64,000 nt of DNA from Paraburkholderia elongata (GCF_013177735.1 NZ_WOEZ01000094.1:41489-105488), one strand, 5' to 3'. Counted from the first letter of the stretch, positions 27,423-37,151 are shown. The notes: generated from the sequence alone by a model not told the origin. Made by a program: numbers and translations.

Positions 27423-28116
27423 GAACGTCTCGCTCGATTACGGCAGCTTCCGCGCGCTGGACGGCATCGATCTCCACGCGGACGACGGCGAACTTGTCGT
27501 GCTGCTCGGCGCCAACGGTGCGGGCAAGAGTTCCATCTTCCTCGCGACGAGCGGCCTGCGGCGCGCCGCGAGCGGCAGCTTGCGCCTGGGAACGCGCGAG
27601 CTGCTCGGCATGACGCCCGCACAGATCGTACGCAGCGGCGTGATTCAGTGCCCGGAGGGCCGCAAGCTGTTCCCCGGCATGTCGGTGCTGAAGAACCTCA
27701 CGCTCGGCGCCTATGTGCATCGCGGCGACAAGACCGGCAATCAGCGCAATCTCGACCAGGTGTTCGCACTATTCCCGCTTCTCGCCGAACGCAAGGACCA
27801 TCCGGCTGGCTCGCTATCCGGCGGGCAGCAGCAGATGGTCGCGATCGGCCGCGCGATGATGGCCCGGCCCAAGGTGCTGCTGCTCGACGAACCGTCGCTC
27901 GGTCTCGCGCCGCTGGTGGTCAAGCAGGTGTTCGATGTGATCCAGCAGATCAACCGCGCGGGCACGACGGTGCTGCTCGCCGAACAGAACGCGTTCGCCG
28001 CACTGAAAATCGCGCACCGCGCCTACGTGATCGAGAACGGCCGCATCGTGCTCGAAGGCAATCACGCGAGTCTGATGAACAACGAAGCGATCCGGCGCGC
28101 TTATGTCGGCGGCTGA
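27409..28116 (+). CDS. livF: ABC transporter ATP-binding protein LivF
   Basis: 235 residues with Walker A GANGAGKSS, signature LSGGQQQMVAIGRA and Walker B VLLLDEPSLGLAP, standard LivF. It overlaps livG by 14 bp. Last of the four membrane/ATPase genes; the binding-protein gene follows after 84 bp. Confidence 0.95.
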   Translation: MLKFENVSLDYGSFRALDGIDLHADDGELVVLLGANGAGKSSIFLATSGLRRAASGSLRLGTRELLGMTPAQIVRSGVIQCPEGRKLFPGMSVLKNLTLGAYVHRGDKTGNQRNLDQVFALFPLLAERKDHPAGSLSGGQQQMVAIGRAMMARPKVLLLDEPSLGLAPLVVKQVFDVIQQINRAGTTVLLAEQNAFAALKIAHRAYVIENGRIVLEGNHASLMNNEAIRRAYVGG

Positions 28117-28200
28117 ACGCAATTGACGCACGGTTTGACGCATGAACACGAACATGGCCATAAGCGTCGGCCCATCCGAACAATCCCAAAGGAGACACAT

Positions 28201-29385
28201 ATGACGATCAAACGCTTGTGCGGACGCGCTGGAGTGGTTGCGGCTGTCACCACGACTGCGCTGCTGGGCGCGGGCGCCGCGATGGCGCAGCAGGTGGTGC
28301 ATATCGGCTACTCCGGTCCGTTGAGCGGCGGCGCGGCGAAGTACGGCCAGGAGGTGCTCGACGGTATGCAGATGGCGGCCGCCGACGTCAATCAGGCCGG
28401 CATCGAAGTGGCCGGCAAGAAGATCAAGCTCGAGATCGTGCCGCTCGACGACAAATACAACCCCGCCGAAACCGCGATCAACGCACGGCGTCTCGCGCAG
28501 GAACAGCAGGCCGCCGTGGTGCTTGTACCGCATTCGGGCGGCGGCTTCGCGGTGCAGACCAGCAACGAGCAACAGAAATTGCTGCTGCTCTCATACACCA
28601 GCGTGCCGCAGATCAGCGAGCGCGGCAACAAGCTCACGGTGCGCATTCCGCCCGCGTTCACGTCGTATCTGAACTCGTTCATCAAGTACGAAATGGCGAC
28701 GTACGGCAAGAAGGTTGCGCTCGCCGCCACCGATACCGACTACGGCAAGGTCTGGGTCGCCGCATTCAAACCCGCGTGGGAAGCGGCCGGCGGCACGATC
28801 GTCGCGGACAACTCGATGTCGTATAACCGCGCCACCGATTTCTACAGCGGCGTGAGCCGCGTGCTGGCTGCCAAACCCGACGTGATGTTTATCGGTGGGC
28901 CGTCCGAGCCGACCGGCCTGATTGCGCAGCAGGCACGCGAGTTGGGCTTCAAAGGTGGCTTTATCGTGATGGACCAGGCCAAGCTCGACGAAGTGGCCAA
29001 GGTCACCGGCGGCTATGCACCGCTGAACGGTGCGATCGGGGTATTGCCGTTGGCCAACGATGAGACGCCGAACGCTAAAGCGTTTGTGGAGCGCTTCCGC
29101 AAGAGCCACGGCGGCCGTGATCCGAGCCAGGAGGTATCGCTGAACTACACCGCGGTCTACGCAACGGCACTCGCGATGAAGCTGGCCGGCAGCGTCAGCG
29201 ACGCCACCGCGATCCGCAATCAGTTCGATAAGGCCGTGAAGGCGCTGCCGCCGCAGGCCAATCCGCAAAGCGTGACCGGCGTTGACGACCACGGTGGCTT
29301 CGTGATCGGCAATCCGCTGGCGGCGGTGGTTCAGGGTGGACAGTTGAAGTCAGCGGGATTGAGTTCGCTGGCAGTGGCGAAGTGA
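28201..29385 (+). CDS. LivK-type periplasmic substrate-binding protein
   Basis: 394 residues, type I periplasmic binding protein. The start ATG at 28201 has GGAGA 7 bp upstream and yields a signal peptide cleaved near GAAMAQ, followed by QVVHIGYSGPLSGGAAKYGQ, the family start. It captures the substrate for LivHMGF; the ligand is not deducible. The 3' end, reading L-A-V-A-K-stop, is echoed as a 30-bp direct repeat 3.2 kb away, on the other side of the autotransporter gene. Confidence 0.93.
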   Translation: MTIKRLCGRAGVVAAVTTTALLGAGAAMAQQVVHIGYSGPLSGGAAKYGQEVLDGMQMAAADVNQAGIEVAGKKIKLEIVPLDDKYNPAETAINARRLAQEQQAAVVLVPHSGGGFAVQTSNEQQKLLLLSYTSVPQISERGNKLTVRIPPAFTSYLNSFIKYEMATYGKKVALAATDTDYGKVWVAAFKPAWEAAGGTIVADNSMSYNRATDFYSGVSRVLAAKPDVMFIGGPSEPTGLIAQQARELGFKGGFIVMDQAKLDEVAKVTGGYAPLNGAIGVLPLANDETPNAKAFVERFRKSHGGRDPSQEVSLNYTAVYATALAMKLAGSVSDATAIRNQFDKAVKALPPQANPQSVTGVDDHGGFVIGNPLAAVVQGGQLKSAGLSSLAVAK

Positions 29386-29397
29386 TGACGTGATATA
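29368..29397. repeat. Direct repeat flanking the autotransporter, left copy
   Basis: Thirty bases spanning the last codons and stop of the binding-protein gene plus TGACGTGATATA. 26 of 30 positions match the copy at 32631-32660. Confidence 0.7.
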
Positions 29398-29405
29398 CGG
29401 GGATG

Positions 29406-32400
29406 CTAATACTCATACCGCAGCCCCAACCCACCGTTCACGCCTTTCCCGTTCCCGCCCAGTTGCGCCCCGACCTTCAACCACGTGCGCCAGCGCGCAT
29501 CGAACCGGCCGTTCAGACCAACGTTGACCTCCGCGAGGTTCTTCGCCCCGTCCGCCGACACAGTGCGCCCGTTCATCGCCAGCTCCGACTGCCCGTATTC
29601 ATAGCGCCAGACGGCTTCGATGAACGGTTGCAGTCTCGTCGTCGCTGACGTGTCGATCGTGCCATTGACACGCATGCCGAGCCGCATCGTCAACCCGTTC
29701 GGGCTGACGAAATCGACTGTCGTTCCGGTCGCGGATTCGAACACGGTATGGTCGAAGTAGCCGTTCCAGATGACCTGCGCCAGCGGCGTTACCACGACGC
29801 CGTAACGGCCGACGGGTCCGAATGCATAGCCGCTTTCAAGTGACGTGGCGGCGATCTGCGAATGATAGGACTGTGTAGGCAGTCCTTCGCCGCTCACGCT
29901 GCTGTTCTGCCAGCCATACATCAACCAGCTATCGACGTACGTCCTCAGGCGCTGGACGTCGTCCTGAAACCAGGTGCCGTAGATCCCCGCCGCGTAACTG
30001 TCCACGCTGCCGGACGCGCGGTTCGGATTGTCGGCGGCCGTCGCGCTGGTATCGACGTGCCCATACGCGGCCATCACGCCCATATGTAATCGGTCGCCGT
30101 TCCCCGTCAGCGGCCATGCACCGACGTCGGTGCCCATGTGCAGCAGCCATCGCGTGTTGTGCATGTCGCCCCGGCCGTCCGCGAAGCTCGCGTGCCCGCC
30201 CGCGCCCTCGACTCTCGCCCACGCGCTCGAACCGAAGGCGGACTGGGACTGGGTCGACTGATAGTCGCCGGTCGTATCGCCGAGACGATCGTGCAGCTCG
30301 TGATTGAACAAGGTCGCCGAAGCATAGACATTCGCCAGATAGACGCCGATCTCCGGCCGGTAGCGAGGCACTGGCGTCGGAGTCGGTGGGGTCGGTGTTG
30401 GCGTCGGTGTTGGCGTCGGTGTTGGCGTCGGTGTTGGTGTCGGTGTCGGCGTTGGTGTCGGCGTTGGTGTTGGTGTCGGCGTTGGTGTTGGTGTCGGCGT
30501 TGGTGTTGGTGTCGGCGTTGGTGTTGGTGTTGGCGTCGGTTGCACCGAGGAGCTTAAATACCACTGCCCGCTGGCGGCATCCTGGCTGATTTCATACTCA
30601 TAGAGACCGGCAACCACACGACCTGCGAGCGCAAAGGCGGTCGAGGTCGACGTTGCGCCGTTCGTCAGCGCCACCACGCGGATGCCGGTCTGCGTGAGCG
30701 CGCCCAGGCCTCCGGCATTCGTAATGCGGATGGCCGTGTTGCCGGTGACGGCGGCTCCGCCGTTCGCGCCGTCGATAACGAGCCGGTCCGTCGGCGACCC
30801 GTCTGCCCCGAGCTGCGTGTTCAGGCGCAACGTGCCCTGCCCACCGTAGTTACCGAGGACGTGGAGCTGATTCCCCGGCACGGCGCCGCGCAGATCGATG
30901 GTGCCATCATTCTGGATCTGGCCGATGAGCGTGAGCGCACCGAGGCCTTGCCCCTGCAACTGCGGTGCCGCATCCGCTGCCGTGAGCATACCGCGATTGA
31001 GCACGTTTGCATTCACGATCCCATATCCTCCCAGCGTTCCGTCGACCGTCACGCCGCCGACGCTCGAGAGTGTCGCGGCACGGTGCGCGGCGTCGCCGAC
31101 GAGAAGCGTGGCGCCCGGGTCCACCTCTGTGCCGCCCGGGTTCGTGAGGATGCCTGTCAATCGAAGTACGCCCTGCTGGACCGACAGCGCGTCCGCTGCC
31201 GCTCCGGTGAGGTTGACTGGCCCCGACAGCGTCCAGTCGACGCCCTGCATCGTGAGCGAGTCGAATCCTTTGATGGCGACGCCCGTGCTGCCGGTATCCG
31301 TCAACAGGACGGCGTTGCCCGCACCGTTGCTGACGAGGTCGCCTCCGAGCACCGACCCGGGGCCATTCACCACGAGCGATATCTCGGGAAACTCGGCATG
31401 CGTGCCGAGAATCATCGTGTTGTCGTCGCCGTCGAACTGCACGGCCGTGGCCGCCCCTGTTATCGTGCCGAGGTTGTACACGCGGTTGCCGTCGCCGGTC
31501 AGGTCGATGGCGGGACCGCGGCTCGCTCCCGCCTGAAGGGTGCCGGCGTTGATCATCACGTTGTCGTCGGCCTTCGACTGCATGACCGCACCGCTTATGT
31601 TGCGGATCGTGCCGTAGTTGAGCAGTTGGCTTTGCGCTGCGCCCTCGAAGTCCATGGTCGGCGCTTTGCTGCCACCGCCCTGGATCACACCCGACGCCTC
31701 ATTGATGACCGAATAGAGTCCGCTGCCGAAGAACCACAATGCATAGTTGCTGGCTGAAATGAGTCCGGCATTCGTCACGGTCACGTTATACGCGCCGTTC
31801 GAGACAACGCCATACTTACCGCTGATCGTGCCCGTCGACGAGTTGTCGACCAGTGCGCCGCGCCCCGTGTAGACGCCTGAACTCACTGTGCCGACGATCT
31901 GTCCGTCGTTGTAGACCGCCATGGACGCATGGTCGGTATGCACGCCGTCGGGACCTGAAATGGTGCCTCCGGCGTAGTTATAGACGGTTCCGCCGTTGGT
32001 GAACTGTACGCCCGAAGGTCCGTTCTGCTGGATCGCTAGCGACTCGATCACGCCGTAGTTGTCCACCCGGTCGGCCCTTGCGCTGGCGCCGCCGAGCTTG
32101 AGTGCCGCTGTGGCAGTCGTAGGCGACCCGCCCTGCAAGGTGCCGAGGTTGGTGAACTGCCAGTTCTGAGCGTTGCCGCCGGTTACGGCGGCGCCAGTGT
32201 TGACGATCGACCCGCCCTGTGGCAGCAGGAAGACGGACTCACCGGGATAGCGGGTGTCGAGCGCGACGGTCTGACCGTTCGAACTGGGTAGCGTCACATC
32301 CGCATGCGCCGGCACGCAAACAGGCAGCGCCAGGAGGCAAAAGCGATACCACGCAGGCACTGCAACGCCGGGGAGACGAACGGAGTCCGATCGACCTGAG

Positions 32401-32435
32401 CTGACAATCTCGTAAGCACGCGTAGGACACCCCAT
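29406..32435 (-). CDS. Autotransporter (type V secretion) adhesin-like protein
   Basis: 1009 residues from the ATG at 32435 (no strong ribosome site; starts further upstream are possible). The N-terminal stretch before VPAHADVTLPSSNGQ is a long, Arg-containing signal region, as in many autotransporters. Residues ~50-600 are beta-helix-like with many short N/G/T-rich repeats (YNYAGGTISG, DNYGVIES, NAGTLQAG). A (Thr-Pro)n linker of about 26 units follows, then a ~260-residue autotransporter barrel ending GLGLRYEY. No protease triad was seen, so adhesion or surface display is likelier. The gene is convergent with liv and flanked by direct repeats. Confidence 0.88.
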   Translation of the reverse strand: MGCPTRAYEIVSSGRSDSVRLPGVAVPAWYRFCLLALPVCVPAHADVTLPSSNGQTVALDTRYPGESVFLLPQGGSIVNTGAAVTGGNAQNWQFTNLGTLQGGSPTTATAALKLGGASARADRVDNYGVIESLAIQQNGPSGVQFTNGGTVYNYAGGTISGPDGVHTDHASMAVYNDGQIVGTVSSGVYTGRGALVDNSSTGTISGKYGVVSNGAYNVTVTNAGLISASNYALWFFGSGLYSVINEASGVIQGGGSKAPTMDFEGAAQSQLLNYGTIRNISGAVMQSKADDNVMINAGTLQAGASRGPAIDLTGDGNRVYNLGTITGAATAVQFDGDDNTMILGTHAEFPEISLVVNGPGSVLGGDLVSNGAGNAVLLTDTGSTGVAIKGFDSLTMQGVDWTLSGPVNLTGAAADALSVQQGVLRLTGILTNPGGTEVDPGATLLVGDAAHRAATLSSVGGVTVDGTLGGYGIVNANVLNRGMLTAADAAPQLQGQGLGALTLIGQIQNDGTIDLRGAVPGNQLHVLGNYGGQGTLRLNTQLGADGSPTDRLVIDGANGGAAVTGNTAIRITNAGGLGALTQTGIRVVALTNGATSTSTAFALAGRVVAGLYEYEISQDAASGQWYLSSSVQPTPTPTPTPTPTPTPTPTPTPTPTPTPTPTPTPTPTPTPTPTPTPTPTPTPPTPTPVPRYRPEIGVYLANVYASATLFNHELHDRLGDTTGDYQSTQSQSAFGSSAWARVEGAGGHASFADGRGDMHNTRWLLHMGTDVGAWPLTGNGDRLHMGVMAAYGHVDTSATAADNPNRASGSVDSYAAGIYGTWFQDDVQRLRTYVDSWLMYGWQNSSVSGEGLPTQSYHSQIAATSLESGYAFGPVGRYGVVVTPLAQVIWNGYFDHTVFESATGTTVDFVSPNGLTMRLGMRVNGTIDTSATTRLQPFIEAVWRYEYGQSELAMNGRTVSADGAKNLAEVNVGLNGRFDARWRTWLKVGAQLGGNGKGVNGGLGLRYEY
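30388..30540. repeat. Hexanucleotide tract coding the Thr-Pro linker
   Basis: About 150 bp of GGCGTC/GGTGTT-type hexamers (plus strand), coding a (TP)n spacer between passenger and barrel of the autotransporter. Length change by slippage would be in whole codon pairs, so it should alter linker length without breaking the frame. Confidence 0.85.
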
Positions 32436-32630
32436 TATGGTTTTTTGTCGCGATAAGATTGAAGAGGCGATAAGTTTCGTCATGAAAGGGCGTCTTCCCG
32501 TCATCAGCGAATACGCCACGTACCATCGCACACACAGCAGAATCACGTCCACTGGATAGCGCGGTCGTCTCAGTACCTTCACGATCCCCCGCGGGAGATG
32601 CATTGTGCGGCGTCTTGCTCGTCATGGCAA

Positions 32631-32660
32631 CCGGCTGCGGCGAAGTGACGACGTGATATA
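32631..32660. repeat. Direct repeat flanking the autotransporter, right copy
   Basis: Matches 29368-29397 at 26 of 30 positions, including GGCGAAGTGA and GACGTGATATA. It looks like a diverged copy of the 3' end of the binding-protein gene and directly precedes the terminator at 32666. Confidence 0.7.
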
Positions 32661-32665
32661 GGCGT

Positions 32666-32696
32666 AAAAAAAGCGCCGTGGTTTTCCACGGCGCTT
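32666..32696 (-). terminator. Rho-independent terminator of the SDR/ligase operon
   Basis: On the minus strand AAGCGCCGTGG-aaaa-CCACGGCGCTT runs into seven T. It lies 19 bp after the stop of the first SDR gene and ends the leftward five-gene operon. Confidence 0.9.
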
Positions 32697-32714
32697 CATG
32701 CATTCCAGATCGGA

Positions 32715-33620
32715 TTACCCCTTCAACGCTTCGATAATCTGCACACGCACTTCAGGCCGCTCGGCAAACGGATCGGTCGGATTACGCGGCGTAACGATAT
32801 CTTCAGCGCGCGTTTTCACGGCACCTAGCGCATGCGGATGCGAGAAGATATAGAACTGCTCTTCGCGGATCGCATCGAACACCATCCCCGCGACCTCTTG
32901 CGCACTCACCTTCCCCGAACTCACCGCCTTCTCGCTCATCGCGCGCGATACACGTTGCGACAAGGTCGGCGGCGTATCGTTGGCCAGTTCGGACGGCCGG
33001 TTGCGATGCGCCTTTGCAATCCCCGTCGGCACGAAGTACGGACACAGCACCGAGCACGCCACCTGCTGCGTGACCAGCGGAAGATCCTGATACAGCGACT
33101 CGGTCAGCGACACCACCGCATGTTTCGACACGTTGTACGGACCCATCATGGGCGGATTGAGCATGCCCGCCATCGACGCCGTATTGACGATGTGCCCGCG
33201 ATAGTTCGGATCGCGTTTGGCGGCGTCGAGCATAAGCGGCGTGAAAACCCGCACGCCGTGGATCACGCCCCACAGGTTGACGCCGAGCAGCCATTGCCAG
33301 TCGCGCTCAGTGTTCTCCCACACGAGCCCGCCGCTGCCGCCCACGCCCGCGTTGTTGAACACCAGATGCACGCTGCCGTAGGCGTCGAGCGTGGCGCGCG
33401 CCAGTGCGTCGATTTCCTCGGCCTTCGCGACGTCGACACGGCGCGCGATAGCCTGCGCGCCGGCTGCGCTTACCTCGGCGAACGTTTCGTCGAGTGCGTC
33501 CTGCTGCACGTCGGCGAGTACGAGGCGCATGCCCAGCTTCGTGCCGAGCCGCGCGAGCTCACGGCCGAATCCGGAGCCGGCGCCGGTGATCACCGCGACC
33601 TTGCCTTCAAAATTGTCCAT
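32715..33620 (-). CDS. Short-chain dehydrogenase/reductase
   Basis: 301 residues. Rossmann motif TGAGSGFG, NNAG, and the active-site YNVSK are all present. The start MDNFEGKVAVITGAG at 33620 follows GGGAGAAGG and is preferred over one seven codons upstream. The C-terminal ~50 residues extend past the classic SDR core. Probably an oxidoreductase on a hydroxy- or keto-acyl intermediate. Last gene of the leftward operon. Confidence 0.88.
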   Translation of the reverse strand: MDNFEGKVAVITGAGSGFGRELARLGTKLGMRLVLADVQQDALDETFAEVSAAGAQAIARRVDVAKAEEIDALARATLDAYGSVHLVFNNAGVGGSGGLVWENTERDWQWLLGVNLWGVIHGVRVFTPLMLDAAKRDPNYRGHIVNTASMAGMLNPPMMGPYNVSKHAVVSLTESLYQDLPLVTQQVACSVLCPYFVPTGIAKAHRNRPSELANDTPPTLSQRVSRAMSEKAVSSGKVSAQEVAGMVFDAIREEQFYIFSHPHALGAVKTRAEDIVTPRNPTDPFAERPEVRVQIIEALKG

Positions 33621-33702
33621 GCCTTCTCCCATTTGCCCCATTGCGAGTTGGTGTATTCAGTCAGGTGTCGTGGCGCATTGCTACACCGCGAGGTTCACCG
33701 AG

Positions 33703-35259
33703 TTAACGCGCGGCGGGATAGTACTGCTCGCGCAATTCCCGTTTCAGCACCTTGCCAATCGGACTGCGCGGCAAGGTATCGATGAAAGTCAGCGCGGAAA
33801 GCCGCTGCATTTTTCCCAGCCGCGCGTTGACCCACGCAAGCAGCGTGTCGGCGTCGATCGGTGCATTTGCCCGGCGCACCACGAACGCAACCGGTGTCTC
33901 GCCCCACTGCTCCGACTGCGCGCCCACCACGGCCACATCCGCTACGTCGGGATGCGAGCGCAGTTCAGCCTCGAGGTCGCTCGGATAAACGTTGAAGCCA
34001 CCCGAAATGATCATGTCCTTCTTGCGATCGAGCAACGTCAAAAAACCGTCTGCATCGAAGCGCCCCATATCGCCCGTGCGGATGAAGCGCTTGCCGCTCG
34101 GGTCGTACCACTCCGCCTCGGCAGTCTTGTCCGGCTGACGGTAGTAGCCGGTCATCATCGCGGGCGAATGGCCGACGATTTCGCCAACCTCTCCTGCCGC
34201 CACCTCGTTGCCGAGCTCGTCGATCAGACGAATATCGTGGCCTTCCATCGGTTTGCCGACCGTATGCAGCTTGGAGGGAAATTCGTCGGCCTCCAACTGG
34301 CACGAGCCGCCGCCTTCGGTCATGCCGTAGTACTCAGTGAGCTTGCCCGGCCAGCGGCGCACCACGTCCGCCTTCACGCTCGCCGCGAACGGCGCGCTGG
34401 TGCAGAACTTGGCCTTGAAACTGGAGAGGTCGTAACTGTCGAAGTCCGGATGCGCCATCAGGCGCTGATACTGAACCGGCACCAGCATCGTGTGCGTGAC
34501 GCGGTACTGTTGCGCCAGCTCGAGATAGCGCGTGGCGTCGAATTTCGGCATCAGCACAACTGTGCCGCCGAATGTCAGCGTCGGCATGAAACTCACGAGC
34601 GTCGTGTTCGAATACAACGGCGTGGAGATCAGCGTCGCGGCCTCAGGGCCATAGCCGCGCTGAATGCTGCGCACCGCGTAGGCCCAGCGCATGCCGTGCG
34701 ACTGCACGATGCCTTTCGGCGTGCCCGTGGTGCCTGACGAATAGATGATGTTGAACGGCCACGCCGGATCGATCGTCACGACTTCAGGCGTTGCGCCCTT
34801 GGGCGCGAGCCACGCCTCAAGCGCGGTGCTGCCTGCGTGCGCATCGAGCGCGACGGAGATCGCGTTGATCTCGTCGGCCACCGGTTCGAGCAGACGCTTG
34901 ACGTCGGCGTCGAGAAACAGCAGCCGCGCGCCCGAGTTGCCAATCATGCTGACAAGACTCGCCGCGCTCGACGACGGCGCGAGCGGCGCCACTGCCGCCC
35001 CTGCCCGCAAGCCGCCGAGAAACGCCACGGCGTATTCCACCGAGGCGGCCGCGCACAACGCAATCGCGTCGCACGGCTTGACGCCGTCGCGCTGCAATGC
35101 GGCGGCAAAGCGATCGACTCGTGCGTCCAGCGCGGCGTAAGTCACGATCTCGCCGTTGCAGATCAACGCCGCGTGCTCAACGCGTTCTTTCGCGAAGCGG
35201 CGGAGCATGTCGGTGATGCAGACGAACGGTTCGTCCAGTAACGCTTCGAGCCATGTCAT
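33703..35259 (-). CDS. Acyl-CoA ligase, AMP-forming (copy 1)
   Basis: 518 residues of the ANL superfamily. The P-loop motif YSSGTTGTPKG, the YGMTE(GG) motif, the TGD element (FIRTGDMGRFDADGF) and the hinge DRKKDMIISGGFNVYP are present, with the catalytic Lys near the C-terminus (SPIGKVLKRELRE). It activates a carboxylic acid to acyl-CoA. Its start overlaps the stop of the second ligase gene (ATGA), so the two unlike ligases are made together, suggesting two acids or two stages in one pathway. Confidence 0.92.
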   Translation of the reverse strand: MTWLEALLDEPFVCITDMLRRFAKERVEHAALICNGEIVTYAALDARVDRFAAALQRDGVKPCDAIALCAAASVEYAVAFLGGLRAGAAVAPLAPSSSAASLVSMIGNSGARLLFLDADVKRLLEPVADEINAISVALDAHAGSTALEAWLAPKGATPEVVTIDPAWPFNIIYSSGTTGTPKGIVQSHGMRWAYAVRSIQRGYGPEAATLISTPLYSNTTLVSFMPTLTFGGTVVLMPKFDATRYLELAQQYRVTHTMLVPVQYQRLMAHPDFDSYDLSSFKAKFCTSAPFAASVKADVVRRWPGKLTEYYGMTEGGGSCQLEADEFPSKLHTVGKPMEGHDIRLIDELGNEVAAGEVGEIVGHSPAMMTGYYRQPDKTAEAEWYDPSGKRFIRTGDMGRFDADGFLTLLDRKKDMIISGGFNVYPSDLEAELRSHPDVADVAVVGAQSEQWGETPVAFVVRRANAPIDADTLLAWVNARLGKMQRLSALTFIDTLPRSPIGKVLKRELREQYYPAAR

Positions 35260-37001
35260 GACGAGGCGCCTCCTGTGCTGCCGTTGCTGCTGTTGCTGGC
35301 ACCGCTGCCATTGCCCTCATTGGCTGCGGCCGTGCGCGCCGCATCATCTTCCTGCAACTTGCGCCACAGAATCTTGCCGCTGCCCGACTTAGGCAGCGAC
35401 GTCACGAACTCGACAATGCGCGGCGCCTTATAAGCCGCCATCTGCTCATGAGACCAGTCGATGATCTCCTGCTCGCTGATCGTGCCGGCATGCGCCGCAG
35501 CGGGCACCACCAGCGCCTTGACGGTTTCGCCGCGCTTCGCGTCCTTCACGCCGATCACGCACACCTCGTGAATCGCGGGATGCCGGTACATAAGCGCCTC
35601 GACTTCAGCGGGCCACACCTTGTAGCCCGACGCGTTGATCATGCGCTTGAGGCGGTCGGTCATAAAGAAATAGCCGTCTTCGTCGATATGACCGAGGTCG
35701 CCGGTACGCAGAAAACGCTTGCCGTCGAGTTCGATAAACGCTTCTTCAGTCGCCTTGGGATTGCGCCAGTAACCTTGCATCACCTGCGGCGCGTTCACGA
35801 TGATCTCACCGGTTTCGCCTTGCGGGAGTTCCTGCAGCGTGACCGGATCGATCACGCGCGAGTCCACGTCGAACACCGGGATGCCGAGACACTGCGGCTT
35901 GGGCCGATGCGGCGGATTGATGTGCGTGCCGGCAATCGTCTCGGACATGCCGTAGCCTTCGACGTAATCGAGCCCTGTCAACGACTTGAGCTTTCTGGCG
36001 ATGGCGTCCGGCATCGCCGCGCCGCCGCCGCGTGCGCCTGTCAGGCTCGACAGATCGTATTCGCCGAGCTTCGGGTTCGACAGAAAATCGACCATCATCG
36101 CCGTGATCGACTGCCACGCGGTCACGCGATATTTCTGCATGCATAGCGCCGCCGCTTCCCGATCCCAGCGCGGCAACACGACAATCGTTGCACCGGAGAA
36201 GATCGCGCTGTTCATGCCGCCTTGCATGCCGGTCACGTGAAAGAACGGCAACATCGATAGATACACACCGTCCGACGGCGCCGAGAACCAGACGCAGCCA
36301 CCAAGCAGTGTGCTCATCACGCTGCGGTGCGTGTGCATGCAGCCCTTCGGCTTGCCGGTGGTGCCGGACGTGTACGGCATCACGCATAGATCGTCTGGAC
36401 CGGTGGTGAGCGGACCCGGCGCGATACGCCGTTCGAGTACCTCGCGCCAGGGTACGACGCCAGGAATATTGAAGGTCTTGCGCGGCGCCGCCACGAATTC
36501 CGGCACGGGAATCTGCGATGGCTGCTTCACGTAATCGCTATACGTCGCGACGATTGCGTGTTCGATGCCCTGACCGGGGGCGTTTCCGATCAGCGGTTCG
36601 ACGTTCGCGAACAGGCATTGCGGCGCGATGATCGTGGTCGCCCCGCTGTCCTCTACGTAATGCGCCAGTTCACCGCTCATGTTCATCGGATTGACCGGCA
36701 CCACGACGGCGTTCGCACGCAGGATCCCGTAGTAAGCGATGATCCATTGCGGGCTGTTCTGCATATAAAGCAGCACGCGGTCGCCCGCCTTGATGTGGCA
36801 TTCCTGCTGAAGAAATCCCGCCATGCGCTCGGTTTCGTCCTTGAACTCGGCGAACGTGACCGGTGTGTCGTAGAAGACAATGAACGGCTTATGCGGAAAG
36901 CGCGCCGCCGACACCTCGGCGTTATAGAAAATGTTGGTTTCGGGCAGCGTCAGATGCTTTGGCACTTGCGGCGGCCAATTCGGGTGATGGCGTTCGTTCA
37001 T
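35256..37001 (-). CDS. Acyl-CoA ligase, AMP-forming (copy 2)
   Basis: 581 residues, ANL superfamily, long-chain/medium-chain type: YTSGTTGKPKG, EGYGMSE, FLRTGDLGHIDEDGY, DRLKRMINASGYKVWP, and catalytic KSGSGKILWRKL. The start MNERHHPNWPPQVPKH at 37001 follows AGGAGACGCCT. The C-terminus ends in an odd Asn/Gly/Ser tail (about 20 residues) after the last domain. It lies 150 bp after the acyl-CoA dehydrogenase gene in the same operon. Confidence 0.92.
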   Translation of the reverse strand: MNERHHPNWPPQVPKHLTLPETNIFYNAEVSAARFPHKPFIVFYDTPVTFAEFKDETERMAGFLQQECHIKAGDRVLLYMQNSPQWIIAYYGILRANAVVVPVNPMNMSGELAHYVEDSGATTIIAPQCLFANVEPLIGNAPGQGIEHAIVATYSDYVKQPSQIPVPEFVAAPRKTFNIPGVVPWREVLERRIAPGPLTTGPDDLCVMPYTSGTTGKPKGCMHTHRSVMSTLLGGCVWFSAPSDGVYLSMLPFFHVTGMQGGMNSAIFSGATIVVLPRWDREAAALCMQKYRVTAWQSITAMMVDFLSNPKLGEYDLSSLTGARGGGAAMPDAIARKLKSLTGLDYVEGYGMSETIAGTHINPPHRPKPQCLGIPVFDVDSRVIDPVTLQELPQGETGEIIVNAPQVMQGYWRNPKATEEAFIELDGKRFLRTGDLGHIDEDGYFFMTDRLKRMINASGYKVWPAEVEALMYRHPAIHEVCVIGVKDAKRGETVKALVVPAAAHAGTISEQEIIDWSHEQMAAYKAPRIVEFVTSLPKSGSGKILWRKLQEDDAARTAAANEGNGSGASNSSNGSTGGASS

Positions 37002-37151
37002 AGGCGTCTCCTGCCTTGCTGTCGTTGTGCGTTTCACACTGATGGTGCGTGCTGCGCGTACATCCGCCGCGTGACGGACGCGGTTGGTTAATCCTGGCTC
37101 GTGCTGGCTAACGAGCCCGGCGAGTCCGGGGAGTCAGAGGTGCCAGGGGCT

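Noticed and set aside
30388..30540. Repetitive tract considered as CRISPR or phase-variation switch
   Set aside because: It codes a continuous Thr-Pro linker; no spacers, and hexamer slippage keeps the frame.
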